A stretch of 64,000 nt of DNA from DATJIG01 sp050260515. GTDB taxonomy: Bacteria; Pseudomonadota; Alphaproteobacteria; SMXQ01. Position 1 is the stretch's first letter, and each line of letters opens with the position of its first letter. The notes beneath the pieces were generated by a model that did not search any database, was not told where the DNA came from, and saw nothing but the letters and a program-made list of their open reading frames with translations. Of the stretch, positions 15,213-24,553 are shown piece by piece. The translations under genes and the position numbers were made by a program. Location of the stretch: contig JBLNCI010000016.1 in the NCBI GenBank assembly GCA_050260515.1, positions 111,810 to 175,809 on the forward strand. Reading direction: 5' to 3'.

Positions 15213-16472
15213 ATGCGCGTTATGGTTAAGGTGGCCGTCGGCCTCTTCGCTGCGGCGTTTCTGGGCAACGTCGCATACGCGCAGGCGCCGGACCGCGAAG
15301 CGGGATCCGAGCGGCGCAGCGTTCTCCAGAAGCCTCGCCCCGACTACGATCCGCTCGGCGCCCACGTCGGCTCGTTCCTGCTGCTGCCGTCCGTCGACGT
15401 GCAGGAGAGCTACGACACCAACGTCTACGCGACAGCCTCGAACGAGAAGCAAGACTTCTACACCACGGTGCGTCCCGAGGTGCAGCTGAAGTCGGACTGG
15501 AGCAATCACGCTCTCGCTTTCCAGGCGAGCGGCGACATGAAGCGCTACAACGAACGCGTCACCGAGAACGTCACCAACTACGCGACGTCGGTGCAGGGCC
15601 GGCTCGACGTGCTGCGCGACAGCTACCTGATGGCCGGCGCGGGCTACCAGTTCCTCCACGAGGATCGCAGCTCGCCCGACGCCGCCAGCACCCGCAAGCC
15701 GGTCGAATACAGCGTCACCAGCGGCAACGTGGGTTACAGCCACGAGCGCGGCGTCCTCGGCGGCCGCGTCAACTTCTACGCGGACTCCTACGACTACAAG
15801 AACGGCGTGAACGGCTCGGGCGCGAGCGTGCTCGAGGACGACCGCGATCGCGTCGAGTATCGCGCCGTCCCGCGGCTCAGCTACGAGATCGTCCGCAACT
15901 ACAACGCGTTCATTGAGACCGCCTTCAACTGGCGCGACTACTCGCGCGCGCGCGACGGCAACGGCTTCAACCGCGACTCCCACGGCTATGCCATCAACCT
16001 CGGCACCGCCATCGACCTGACCCAGGTGATCAACGGCGAGGTGTTCGCCGGCTACATCAACCAGGACTACGACGATGCGCGGCTGAAGACCGCATCCGGC
16101 TTCGGATTCGGCGCGAACCTGCTCTGGAACATCACCGACCTGACCTCGCTGCGGCTGGCTGCGGCGCACACCGCCGAGGAAACCACTGTTTCCGGTGCGT
16201 CGAGCTACGTCCAGTCGCTGTTCCGGGTCAACGTCGAGCACGAGCTGCGTCGCAACATCCTGCTGACCGGTGTCCTCGGCTACACCAACCAGGACTACCA
16301 GGGCGTCTCGCGGTCGGACGACCTCTACACCGCGGGTGTGGGGTTGCGGTATCTGCTGTCGCGCAACCTGTCCGCTCGGCTAGACTTCCTCTACAGCGAG
16401 CGGAACGCTGGTCTCGCCACGGCGAATTTCGACCGCGCGCTGACGACCGCGGGCCTTCGGCTGCAGTTCTAG
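15213..16472 (+). CDS. Outer membrane beta-barrel protein, BBP2 type
   Basis: 419 residues with a signal peptide (cleavage after VAYA, about residue 25) followed by many alternating strands rich in Tyr, Asp and Arg, ending in the aromatic LRLQF typical of outer-membrane barrels. The start of the mature part (SVDVQESYDTNVYATA) and the ending resemble the putative beta-barrel porin 2 family often found in exopolysaccharide loci. It probably sits in the outer membrane and helps export or anchor the polymer. A second ATG three codons in could also be the start. Confidence 0.82.
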   Translation: MRVMVKVAVGLFAAAFLGNVAYAQAPDREAGSERRSVLQKPRPDYDPLGAHVGSFLLLPSVDVQESYDTNVYATASNEKQDFYTTVRPEVQLKSDWSNHALAFQASGDMKRYNERVTENVTNYATSVQGRLDVLRDSYLMAGAGYQFLHEDRSSPDAASTRKPVEYSVTSGNVGYSHERGVLGGRVNFYADSYDYKNGVNGSGASVLEDDRDRVEYRAVPRLSYEIVRNYNAFIETAFNWRDYSRARDGNGFNRDSHGYAINLGTAIDLTQVINGEVFAGYINQDYDDARLKTASGFGFGANLLWNITDLTSLRLAAAHTAEETTVSGASSYVQSLFRVNVEHELRRNILLTGVLGYTNQDYQGVSRSDDLYTAGVGLRYLLSRNLSARLDFLYSERNAGLATANFDRALTTAGLRLQF

Positions 16473-16502
16473 CCGGCCGGCGCCTCGGTCCTGGGAAACG
16501 TC

Positions 16503-17048
16503 ATGTCAGGTCGGCGCTTGCGATATTTCTGCGTGGTTCTCGTTGCGGCGCTGGTCGCGTTCGGCGTCCCCGCCTTCGCCCTCGACAATGCGGCGTACAA
16601 GCTCGGGACCGGCGACAAGGTCCGCGTCACCGTCTTCAACGAGCCCGATCTCTCCGGCGACTTCGACGTCAACGACCGGGGCCTGCTCGCCCTGCCGCTG
16701 ATCGGCAACGTCGAGGTCCAGGGCAAGACGCTCAGCGAGGTTCAGGCGCTCGTGACGAGCCGCTATTCGTCGGAGTACCTCGTCAATCCGCGCATCAGCG
16801 TCGAGGTGCTCAACTATCGCCCGTTCTTCATCATCGGCGAGGTCCGCAATCCCGGCAGCTATCCGTACGTCAACGGGATGACGGTCATCAACGCGATCGC
16901 CCTGGCCGGCGGGTACACCTCGCGCGCCGCCAAGGACCGCATCCTTTTGAAGCGGACCGTGGGCAACGCGGCGCGGGAGCAGCGGGTCCCCGAGGACGGC
17001 GCTGTGCTTCCCGGGGATGTGATTACGGTTCCGGAGCGGTTCTTCTAG
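16503..17048 (+). CDS. Polysaccharide export protein, GumB/Wza-like short form
   Basis: 181 residues. A signal peptide (to about residue 26, VPAFA) is followed by a Poly_export domain starting YKLGTGDKVRVTVFNEPDLSG and an SLBB domain beginning FFIIGEVRNPGSYPY. No lipobox Cys is visible, as in short GumB-like proteins rather than full Wza, so the barrel encoded just upstream may supply the outer-membrane channel. It lies 30 bases after the barrel gene and 85 before the autokinase. Confidence 0.9.
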   Translation: MSGRRLRYFCVVLVAALVAFGVPAFALDNAAYKLGTGDKVRVTVFNEPDLSGDFDVNDRGLLALPLIGNVEVQGKTLSEVQALVTSRYSSEYLVNPRISVEVLNYRPFFIIGEVRNPGSYPYVNGMTVINAIALAGGYTSRAAKDRILLKRTVGNAAREQRVPEDGAVLPGDVITVPERFF

Positions 17049-17133
17049 ACTGCCGCCCGCCGGACCGACCGCCGGCTTCAGTCGAAGGGCGCCGTACAGG
17101 ACCCAATACCGTTCGCACCAACAGGTTGAGACC

Positions 17134-19422
17134 ATGAACGCCGCCGATCTCGCGCCGAAACACGCAGCTCCCGCCGCCGGACGCTACGGTCCGGGCGCCG
17201 TGATCACGCCGGCAAAGGTGACGGGGCAGGGGCCCGAGGGCGGCGACGCGGGGTTCGACCTTTCCGAGTTCACCAATGTGCTCCGGCGGCGCCGCTCGAT
17301 CATCGCCGCGTGCACGGTTCTCGGCACCATCGTCAGCGCGGCCGTCATCTTCCAGATCACGCCGCGCTACACCGCGGAATCGTCGGTCGTTCTCGATCAG
17401 CGCAAGACCCAGGTGGTCGACGTCCAGGCGGTTCTCTCGGGGCTGCCCTTCGATGCCGGCGTCGTCCGCAGCGAAGTCGAGACGATCAAGTCGCCGAAGA
17501 TGGCCGAGCGGGTCGTCGACAAGCTCAATCTCACCGCGATTGCCGAATTCAACGCTGGCCTCAGGCGCCCGTCGCTGTTCCAGCGCTTCGTGAGCACGGT
17601 CCGCAGCATCTTCCCGGCGAGCATGCCAGCGGCAACCCAGGACGTTCCGCTGGACCCGCAGCGGACGGCGGTCGCCGCTGCCGCGCGCGCCCTCGGCAGC
17701 CGGATCGAGGTCAGCAACGACGGCCGCTCCTATGTGCTGAAGATCCGCGTTTCGTCCGAGAGTCCCAAGCTCGCAGCCGACATCGCCAACGCCTATGCCG
17801 CCGCGTATCTCGACTCCCAGCTCGACGCGAAGTTCGAGGCGGTGCGGCGCGCGAACGCGTGGCTGAGCGATCGCCTCGCGGAGCTCCGCAGCAAGGTCGA
17901 GGAGGCCGACCGCGCGGTACAGGCGTACAAGGGCGCCAACAACCTCACCCAGGCGCGCGGCGAGACCATGACTGCGCAGCAGGTCGCGGAGCTGAACTCC
18001 CAGCTCACCATCGCCGCGGCCGAGCGCGCCCAGAAGGAAACGACCCTCAAACAGATCGAGGACCAGTACCGGGCCGGCGGGGTCGCCGCCGTGGCCCCGA
18101 TGATGTCCTCGCCGCTGGTGCAGGCGCTGCGCAAGCAGGAGGCCGACCTTCTGCAGCAGCAGGCGCAGCTCGCGACGCGGTATCTGCCGGCGCACCCCGC
18201 CCGCATCAACGTCGAGGCACAGATCAAGGACGCGCGGCAGAAGATCGACGAGGAGGTCAGGAAGGTCATCCAGGGCATGGCCGGCGAGGCGGCGGCCGCA
18301 CGGGCAAAAGAGGCCACGCTGCGTCAGAACCTCCAGTCGTTGCAGCGCGTCAGCGCGCAGCAGGGCCAGTCCGAGGTCCAGCTCCGGGAGCTCGAGCGGC
18401 AGTCCGAATCCTACAAGCTCCTCTATGAGAACTTCCTCAACCGCTTCAAGCAGACGACCTCCCAGGAGGACATGCAGCAGCCCGACGCCCGGCTGGTGAC
18501 CGCGGCCTCGGTGCCGTCGGTGCCGTCCTATCCGAGGACGGTGCCGCTCACCGTGATGTCGTTCGCGGGGTCCCTCCTGCTCGGCCTGTTCGCCGCGCTC
18601 GGCGTCGAGCGGCTCGACAACGGATTCCGCACCGCGGACCAGATCGAAAAGACCGTGCAGGCGGCAACGCTCGGGCTCGTGCCGGATCTCAGCGCCGGCG
18701 AGCTGCCGCACGACATCGTGGTCGATCAGCCCGTCTGCGCGTACTCCGAGGCGATCCGGACCATCCGCACGGCGCTACGCTACTCCGATGTCGACTCGCC
18801 GCCGAAGGTGGTGCTGGTCACGTCGTCGCTTCCGGAAGAGGGAAAATCCATCTTCTCCCTGTCGCTCGCCCGGAGCGTTGCGTTCTCCGGCGCGAGGGCG
18901 CTGCTGATCGATTGCGATCTGCGTCGGCCGGCCGTGGCGCGGCGGCTCGGCATCGACGACAGCAAGGGCCTGCTCGACTTGTTCGACAAGAACGCCGATT
19001 TCGCCGGCGCGATCCAGGTCGACGCGAAGTCCGGTCTCCACATCCTGCCGTGCACCGGCGGCACGGCCAACCCGCAGGACATCCTCGGCTCGCGCCACAT
19101 GAAGGCGCTGCTCGAGAAATTCCGCTCCGAGTACGATTTCGTCGTGCTGGATACGCCGCCCGTCCTCGCCGTCTCGGACGCGCTGGTTCTCTCGCACTAC
19201 GCCGACACCTCGATCTTCCTGATCCGGTGGGGCCGCACGCCGCGGCCGGTGGTCGCGGGCGCGCTCAACACGCTGCGGCGAAATGGCGGGAATTTCGCCG
19301 GGACGGTGCTGTCGCGCGTTAACTTCGAACGCCAGGCGACCTACGGCTCGGGCGATGCCGGCTTCTACTACGGGTATTACGGCAAGCACTACTCCTACTA
19401 CGGAGAGACGAAGGCGGGGTGA
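17134..19422 (+). CDS. Polysaccharide co-polymerase / tyrosine autokinase (GumC/Wzc-like)
   Basis: 762 residues combining a Wzz chain-length domain with a BY-kinase. TM1 is at about 55-75, a long periplasmic coiled-coil part follows, and TM2 is at about 470-490. The cytoplasmic kinase has Walker A SLPEEGKS (about 566-573), Walker A' LLIDCDLRRP (about 590-599) and Walker B VVLDTPP (about 670-676). The C-terminus is a tyrosine cluster (about 736-758, with eight Tyr) for autophosphorylation. It controls polymer length and export with the GumB-like protein. The stop overlaps the next start (TGATG). Both halves are on one polypeptide, as in Proteobacteria. Confidence 0.93.
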   Translation: MNAADLAPKHAAPAAGRYGPGAVITPAKVTGQGPEGGDAGFDLSEFTNVLRRRRSIIAACTVLGTIVSAAVIFQITPRYTAESSVVLDQRKTQVVDVQAVLSGLPFDAGVVRSEVETIKSPKMAERVVDKLNLTAIAEFNAGLRRPSLFQRFVSTVRSIFPASMPAATQDVPLDPQRTAVAAAARALGSRIEVSNDGRSYVLKIRVSSESPKLAADIANAYAAAYLDSQLDAKFEAVRRANAWLSDRLAELRSKVEEADRAVQAYKGANNLTQARGETMTAQQVAELNSQLTIAAAERAQKETTLKQIEDQYRAGGVAAVAPMMSSPLVQALRKQEADLLQQQAQLATRYLPAHPARINVEAQIKDARQKIDEEVRKVIQGMAGEAAAARAKEATLRQNLQSLQRVSAQQGQSEVQLRELERQSESYKLLYENFLNRFKQTTSQEDMQQPDARLVTAASVPSVPSYPRTVPLTVMSFAGSLLLGLFAALGVERLDNGFRTADQIEKTVQAATLGLVPDLSAGELPHDIVVDQPVCAYSEAIRTIRTALRYSDVDSPPKVVLVTSSLPEEGKSIFSLSLARSVAFSGARALLIDCDLRRPAVARRLGIDDSKGLLDLFDKNADFAGAIQVDAKSGLHILPCTGGTANPQDILGSRHMKALLEKFRSEYDFVVLDTPPVLAVSDALVLSHYADTSIFLIRWGRTPRPVVAGALNTLRRNGGNFAGTVLSRVNFERQATYGSGDAGFYYGYYGKHYSYYGETKAG

Positions 19423-20114
19423 TGAGCGCCGGTCCGGCGTCGACGATCCCGCATCGGATCGTTCCCCTCGCGCTCGCGGCGGCGCTGCTCCTTCTCGGCG
19501 TTCCGCAGCTTGCGCAGTCGGTCATGCGGCTGTCGGCGCAAAGCGGTCCGGCCGCCGTGACCGTCTACGGCGAGGGCGAACTCCTCAGCACCATCCCCGG
19601 CGACCCCGATGCGCTTGAGCAGGTGGACGCCGATTTCGGCGATCCCGAGGCGCGGATACGCGCCGGAATAAAGAGGTTCTACCGCGCCTTTCCGGACACC
19701 GGCGGCGGCCCGGACGCGGCGGAGCTGACGCACGCAATCGCCGATCTCAGGGCCGGGCTCGCGCGAGCGCCCGCCAACGCGGTCGCCTGGACCATCCTCG
19801 GGCGCGCGGCGCTGTTCGCGGGCGATGCGGACCAGGCGCTGCGGGCGTTCCGGGCGTCGATCCGGTTTGCCCGCTACGAGCCGGGCGCGGCGATGATGCG
19901 CCTCGACCTCGCGTTTCGGCTGTGGTCGTCGCTCGACGAGGGCGATCGCCTCGCGGTGAAGCAGCAGGTGCTGAGCACGTGGAGGGACCGCCCGGAGCAG
20001 CTCGTCACGTATTCGCGGCGGGCGGGATTCCAGCAACTGGTCATGGCGCTGCTGGCGGACGATCAGGCGCAGCTCGTTCGCTTTCTCGACTATTTCGCGC
20101 GGCTGCCGGACTAG
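19422..20114 (+). CDS. Membrane-anchored TPR-like protein of the polysaccharide locus
   Basis: 230 residues, not assigned to a named family. A single hydrophobic segment (IVPLALAAALLLLGVPQLAQ, about 13-32) is followed by a periplasmic helical part whose LARAPANAVAWTILGRAALF and ALRAFRASIRFARYEP resemble tetratricopeptide helices. Its ATG overlaps the stop of the autokinase gene, so translation is coupled and a role in polymer export or assembly is likely. The last 74 bases overlap the 3' end of the opposite-strand ligase/polymerase gene. Confidence 0.75.
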   Translation: MSAGPASTIPHRIVPLALAAALLLLGVPQLAQSVMRLSAQSGPAAVTVYGEGELLSTIPGDPDALEQVDADFGDPEARIRAGIKRFYRAFPDTGGGPDAAELTHAIADLRAGLARAPANAVAWTILGRAALFAGDADQALRAFRASIRFARYEPGAAMMRLDLAFRLWSSLDEGDRLAVKQQVLSTWRDRPEQLVTYSRRAGFQQLVMALLADDQAQLVRFLDYFARLPD

Positions 20115-21498
20115 CCCCGCGATCCTCCGAAGAGCGCGATTGCGCGACCCCCGCCCCGAGCAGGACGAGGTATGCGATCGTCACCGCCGGGATCTGCAGG
20201 CTGAAATCCATGGTCGAATGAACGGCGACCAGCGCGGTAGCGGCGACGGCAAGGCACGGAAATACCGCATCTCGCCGCCGCTCGCGAATTCCGCGTACCA
20301 CGCGAGCGATCAGCCATCCGAGGGCCGAGAACAGCAGCACCGCCGCGGGAATCCCGAGCTCCAGCACGTTCTGCAGGTAGTCGTTGTGAGCGAGGTCGAA
20401 ATTCCCGCCGATGTCGGTGGTGCGGTACAGCGGAAACACGGCGTAGAACGAGTTGAGGCCGGTCCCGAGGATCGGGTAGTCGCGGATCGCGGTCCACGTC
20501 AGCGCGAAGGCTTTGAGGCGGCCTTGGGCGTCGGGCTCGGCGGCGGCAAGCCGCGCGATGGTGCCGCCGCCACTGATCAGGAACGCCGCGGCGAATGCGG
20601 CCATGGGAATGCCGACGATCCACCATCCGAAGCCGCGCGCCTTCGCGAACGCGGGCGCAGACGCGATGGCGCACCCCAACACTACCACGCCGATGGCGGT
20701 CGCCGCGGCGCCGCCTCGGGAATGCGTCAACGCGAGCGCCGTCAGAAGCACGAACAGGCAGAGCAGCCACCACCACTGCCTCGCGAAGAATTCGCTGAGC
20801 AGCACCAGCTTGTCGCGGCGCGACCCGACGAGCTGAAGGCGTCCAACCGCCGCCGTCAGCAGTCCCAGCGTCGCGAGCGCGCAGAGACCGAGGTAGGTGG
20901 CAAACGAGTTCCGATTGACGAACGTGCCGGTCAGGTCCTGGGGGTACGCCCACTTCGGGAGCCACAGGATGCTGTGATTTCCCGACCAATAGACGACGAG
21001 ACCGTAAGCGGCGTACGCGGCACCCGATACGGCCATGACGCGGACGAGCGCCAGCGCCCCGTCGGCATTCCGGGCGACGCAGACCGCGAGATAGAGGACG
21101 CCGGCATACGTCAGGAGGCGAAAAAGCCCGACGACGGCCGCCGCGCGGTCGATCGCGACGGACCCTTGAACGTCCTCTCCCAATGCATGTTTCGCCTCCG
21201 ACCAGATCCATGGGTGCCACGTTTCGGGCGTCCAGGTGGCGGTCTGGAGGGCCGCGAAGCAAACGACGGCGGCGAACAGCAGGCCCGGGCCGATGACCAG
21301 GCGATTCGTCTCCGCCAGCGTTCGACCGGACGACACGACGGCGACGAGAAGGAGGAGGGCGGTCGCGATCCCGAGCCCGCCCCACGCGATCGGCCGGGCC
21401 GATCCCAAGGGCAGCGGCGCGACGGCGATCACCGTGCACAGGCCGAGGAACGAGACCCACGACGTGGGGGTGGTGCGGTTTCGGTGAGACCGGCTCAT
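20041..21498 (-). CDS. O-antigen ligase / polymerase family membrane protein (Wzy_C)
   Basis: 485 residues with about ten or more hydrophobic segments. The Wzy_C signature region reads GTGLNSFYAVFPLY ... FDLAHNDYLQNVLELGIPA, and a conserved Arg lies in THSRGG. Such proteins polymerise or ligate lipid-linked oligosaccharides in the periplasm (ExoQ- and WaaL-like). The ATG at 21498 is preferred; the frame is open much further upstream but without hydrophobic or family sequence, and that part runs antisense to the next gene. The 3' end overlaps the TPR gene by 74 bases. A second polymerase candidate is at 37825. Confidence 0.85.
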   Translation of the reverse strand: MSRSHRNRTTPTSWVSFLGLCTVIAVAPLPLGSARPIAWGGLGIATALLLLVAVVSSGRTLAETNRLVIGPGLLFAAVVCFAALQTATWTPETWHPWIWSEAKHALGEDVQGSVAIDRAAAVVGLFRLLTYAGVLYLAVCVARNADGALALVRVMAVSGAAYAAYGLVVYWSGNHSILWLPKWAYPQDLTGTFVNRNSFATYLGLCALATLGLLTAAVGRLQLVGSRRDKLVLLSEFFARQWWWLLCLFVLLTALALTHSRGGAAATAIGVVVLGCAIASAPAFAKARGFGWWIVGIPMAAFAAAFLISGGGTIARLAAAEPDAQGRLKAFALTWTAIRDYPILGTGLNSFYAVFPLYRTTDIGGNFDLAHNDYLQNVLELGIPAAVLLFSALGWLIARVVRGIRERRRDAVFPCLAVAATALVAVHSTMDFSLQIPAVTIAYLVLLGAGVAQSRSSEDRGASPAAARNSRESERAAPDRPPAAP

Positions 21499-21677
21499 GC
21501 CTTCGTTGTCCGGGACGCCTCGGCAGCCACAGGGTGGTTTCCCCGGCTGAAAATAGCAGGTCGTTGTTCTAAGGTGCTGCCGAATGCAATCGCACCGGTT
21601 CACACGTTGCCAGCCCTGCCGCCACACGCTCAAACCTGCGCCCGTCGCGACATGGGCCTGATGGACATCGCTGCGCC

Positions 21678-22688
21678 GTGAGAGTGCTGATCCACCGGTT
21701 GGGCAGCATCGGCGACTTCGTGGTGTCGCTGCCGTGCCTGCACCTCGTCCGCCGTCGTTATCCCGACGCGGAGATCGCACTGTTAACCAATCAGCCGGTC
21801 GCCGCCCGGGCCGCCGCCGCGCGCACAATTCTGGACGGCAGCGGCCTGATCGACCGCTACATCACGTATCCGGTGCAGGTGCGGAATCCGCGGGTCCTTG
21901 GAACCGTGTGGCGTGCGGTCCGCGACTTCCGTCCCGAGCTGCTGGTCTATCTCGTGGAGCGTCACGGTGTCTTCGACCTGTGGCGCGACTACTTCTTTTT
22001 CCACAGTTGCGGGATTCCGACTCAGGTCGGGTTTCCGTTCGACAGGGATCTGCGCGAGTGCCGGTTGCACAGCGCCCGTCCACCGTTCTGGGAGAGCCAC
22101 GCCGAACGCCTCGCGCGCTGCGTCGCCGCCTTGGGCGATGCGGAGCCCGACCGGGCGGCGAGCTGGGACCTGCGGCTCACCGCGGCCGAACGGGCCGAGG
22201 CCGATCGCCGTCTCCCGTCGACCGGCGATCGCTGCATCGCCCTCAGCATCGGCACCAAGCAGGCGGTGAAGGATTGGGGGCAGGCGAACTGGCGCGCGGT
22301 GCTGGACGCGCTCAACTCTTCCGACCTCGGCCTCGTCTTGATCGGCGCGGACGATGAACGGGAGATCTCGGCCGCGGTCGCCTCGGCGTGGCGGGGGCCG
22401 CTCTACAACGTCTGCGGCGAGGTATCGCCGCGCGTGAGCGCGGCCGTCCTGGCGAAGACCCGATTTCTGCTGTGTCACGACAGCGGGCCGATGCATCTCG
22501 CCGCCGCCGTGGGAACGCCGTGCGTCGCGGTGTTCAGCACAAAGAATCGCCGGGGCGAATGGTACCCGTTCGGTCCGGGACACCGCGTGCTCTATCCGCC
22601 GTCGGGCGCCAGTTCGATTCAAGCGATTCCCCCGGCCGCGGTCGTTGCCGCGGCGCGGACCCTTCTCGCGACGGCCTACGCAGCATGA
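21678..22688 (+). CDS. Glycosyltransferase family 9 (heptosyltransferase-like)
   Basis: 336 residues, soluble, GT-B fold. The N-terminus RVLIHRLGSIGDFVVSLP is typical of GT9, and the donor-site region LLCHDSGPMHLAAAVGTPCVAVFS lies at about 255-280. Members usually transfer heptose from ADP-heptose. This fits hldE at 51984, but the sugar is not proven. The start is a GTG; an ATG-initiated short frame upstream ends on the same bases. It is transcribed divergently from the ligase-like gene across 179 bases. Confidence 0.85.
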   Translation: MRVLIHRLGSIGDFVVSLPCLHLVRRRYPDAEIALLTNQPVAARAAAARTILDGSGLIDRYITYPVQVRNPRVLGTVWRAVRDFRPELLVYLVERHGVFDLWRDYFFFHSCGIPTQVGFPFDRDLRECRLHSARPPFWESHAERLARCVAALGDAEPDRAASWDLRLTAAERAEADRRLPSTGDRCIALSIGTKQAVKDWGQANWRAVLDALNSSDLGLVLIGADDEREISAAVASAWRGPLYNVCGEVSPRVSAAVLAKTRFLLCHDSGPMHLAAAVGTPCVAVFSTKNRRGEWYPFGPGHRVLYPPSGASSIQAIPPAAVVAAARTLLATAYAA

Positions 22689-22731
22689 TGTCTGCGTCAG
22701 CCGTGTCGCCCGTGTGCTTCCGAGGTCCGTC

Positions 22732-24525
22732 ATGTGCGGCATAGTGGCGATCTTCGCCTATGGGCGCCGGGCCCCCGCCGTGGACACGGAGGAGGTGGTG
22801 CGCATCCGCGACGCGATGGCCCCGCGCGGCCCCGATGCCCAGGGCGCATGGCTTTCGGATGACCGACGCGTGGGCTTCGGCCATCGCCGTCTCGCCATCA
22901 TCGACGTAGGCCCGTCGGGTTTGCAGCCGATGACGCTCGCGGGCGCGGCCACCCGCATCGTCTTCAATGGCGAGATCTACAACTATCGCGACCTGCGCCG
23001 GGAACTCGAGGCGCGCGGCCGCGTGTTCCGCACCAACTCCGACACGGAGGTGATCCTCCACGGTTACGAGGAGTACGGCCGTGACGTCGTGCGACGGCTG
23101 CGGGGCATGTTCGCATTCGCGATCTGGGACGAGCGCAATCGCGGGCTGTTCCTTGCGCGCGATCCGCTCGGTATCAAGCCGCTCTACTACGCCGACGACG
23201 GCCGCACGATCCGCGTGGCGTCGCAGGTCAAGGCGCTGGTCTGCGGAGCCGTCGACGCCGCGATAGACCCGACCGCGTGCGTCAGCTTCTATCTCCTCGG
23301 CTACGTCGCCGAACCGTTCACGATCCAGCGCCGCGTGCGCGCGCTGCCCGCCGGCAGCACGATGTGGGTGACCGGCGCGGGGGCGGAGACGCCGCGCCCC
23401 TACTTTTCCGTGCGGGACGCGCTGCTCGCGGCCGAAGACGCGCCGCGGCTGTCCACCGACCGGGAAGCGGTGGGGGCCGCGATCCGCGCCAGCGTCGCCG
23501 CCCACATGGTGTCGGACGTGCCGGTCGGCGTGTTCCTGTCGGCGGGTCTCGATTCGAGCGTCGTCGCGGCCATGGCGCAGGAGCACGCCGGCGCGCCGCT
23601 CAAGACGGTCACCCTCGGGTTCGAGGAGTTCCGCGGGACCCCTGACGATGAGGCGCCGCTCGCGGAGTCCATCGCTGCGGCGATGAAAAGCGACCATCGC
23701 ACCGTCTGGGTGCGCGGTCACGACTTCCTCGCCGAACGTGAGCAGCTCTTCAAGGCGATGGATCAGCCGACGATCGACGGCGTGAACACGTACTTCGTCA
23801 GCAAGGCCGCCGCGGCCGCGGGCGTCAAGGTCGCGCTCTCAGGGCTCGGCGGCGACGAGCTGTTCGGCGGCTATCCGAGCTTCTCGCAGGTGCCGCGGAT
23901 CGTCGCGGCGCTCGGGTCCCTGCGCGCCGCGCCTTGGCTCGGCCGGGCGGTGCGGGTGGTCTCGTCGGCGGTGATCGGCAACCGGCTATCGCCGAAGTAC
24001 GCGGGGCTGCTCGAGTACGGGACGTCGTTCGAGGACGCGTATCTCCTGCGGCGAGCGCTGTTCATGCCGTGGGAGCTTCCGGCCGTGCTCGATCCCGAGA
24101 TCATCCGCACCGGCTGGCGCGAGCTGCGGCCGCTGCTCAGCCTGCGGGAAACTGTCGCCGGTATCGGCCGGCACCACAGCCGTGTCGCCGCGCTCGAGAT
24201 GACCTGGTACATGCGCAACCAGTTGTTGCGCGACACCGACTGGGCAAGCATGGCGCACTCGGTCGAAGTTCGCACGCCGCTCGTCGACGTCGAGCTGCTC
24301 GGCGAGCTGGCGCCGATGCTGGTGAGCGCGCGTCCGCCGACGAAGATCGACATGGCGCTGGCGAGCGCGATCGGATCCATGGACCCGGTGCTCAAGCGCG
24401 CGAAGACAGGTTTCTCGACCCCCGTCCAGCAGTGGCTCAACGAGGAGAGTCCCGACTCCACGGTTCCCGCGCGAGGATTGCGGACCTGGTCGAAGGTCGT
24501 GTTCAGCCGGCACACCGGCCTGTAG
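22732..24525 (+). CDS. asnB: Asparagine synthase-type amidotransferase (first of two)
   Basis: 597 residues. The N-terminal glutaminase has catalytic Cys2 (MCGIVAIF), then RGPDAQG, FNGEIYNYRDLR and SDTEVILHGYEEYG. The C-terminal ATP-pyrophosphatase domain has the loop SAGLDSS (about 270-276; SGGLDSS in most) and GGDELFGGYPSF. In polysaccharide loci such proteins often amidate uronic acids or other carboxyls using glutamine; ordinary asparagine synthesis is the alternative. The ATG at 22732 is fixed by the need for Cys at position 2. It differs in sequence from the homologue at 30240-31916. Confidence 0.9.
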   Translation: MCGIVAIFAYGRRAPAVDTEEVVRIRDAMAPRGPDAQGAWLSDDRRVGFGHRRLAIIDVGPSGLQPMTLAGAATRIVFNGEIYNYRDLRRELEARGRVFRTNSDTEVILHGYEEYGRDVVRRLRGMFAFAIWDERNRGLFLARDPLGIKPLYYADDGRTIRVASQVKALVCGAVDAAIDPTACVSFYLLGYVAEPFTIQRRVRALPAGSTMWVTGAGAETPRPYFSVRDALLAAEDAPRLSTDREAVGAAIRASVAAHMVSDVPVGVFLSAGLDSSVVAAMAQEHAGAPLKTVTLGFEEFRGTPDDEAPLAESIAAAMKSDHRTVWVRGHDFLAEREQLFKAMDQPTIDGVNTYFVSKAAAAAGVKVALSGLGGDELFGGYPSFSQVPRIVAALGSLRAAPWLGRAVRVVSSAVIGNRLSPKYAGLLEYGTSFEDAYLLRRALFMPWELPAVLDPEIIRTGWRELRPLLSLRETVAGIGRHHSRVAALEMTWYMRNQLLRDTDWASMAHSVEVRTPLVDVELLGELAPMLVSARPPTKIDMALASAIGSMDPVLKRAKTGFSTPVQQWLNEESPDSTVPARGLRTWSKVVFSRHTGL

Positions 24526-24553
24526 GCGACCGGACGGGGAAACGGGGCTCGCG

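Noticed and set aside
14262..16241. A 659-codon minus-strand frame opposite the Ala-rich and barrel genes
   Set aside because: It is an antisense shadow; its Arg/Gly-rich repeats are the complement of Ala codons.
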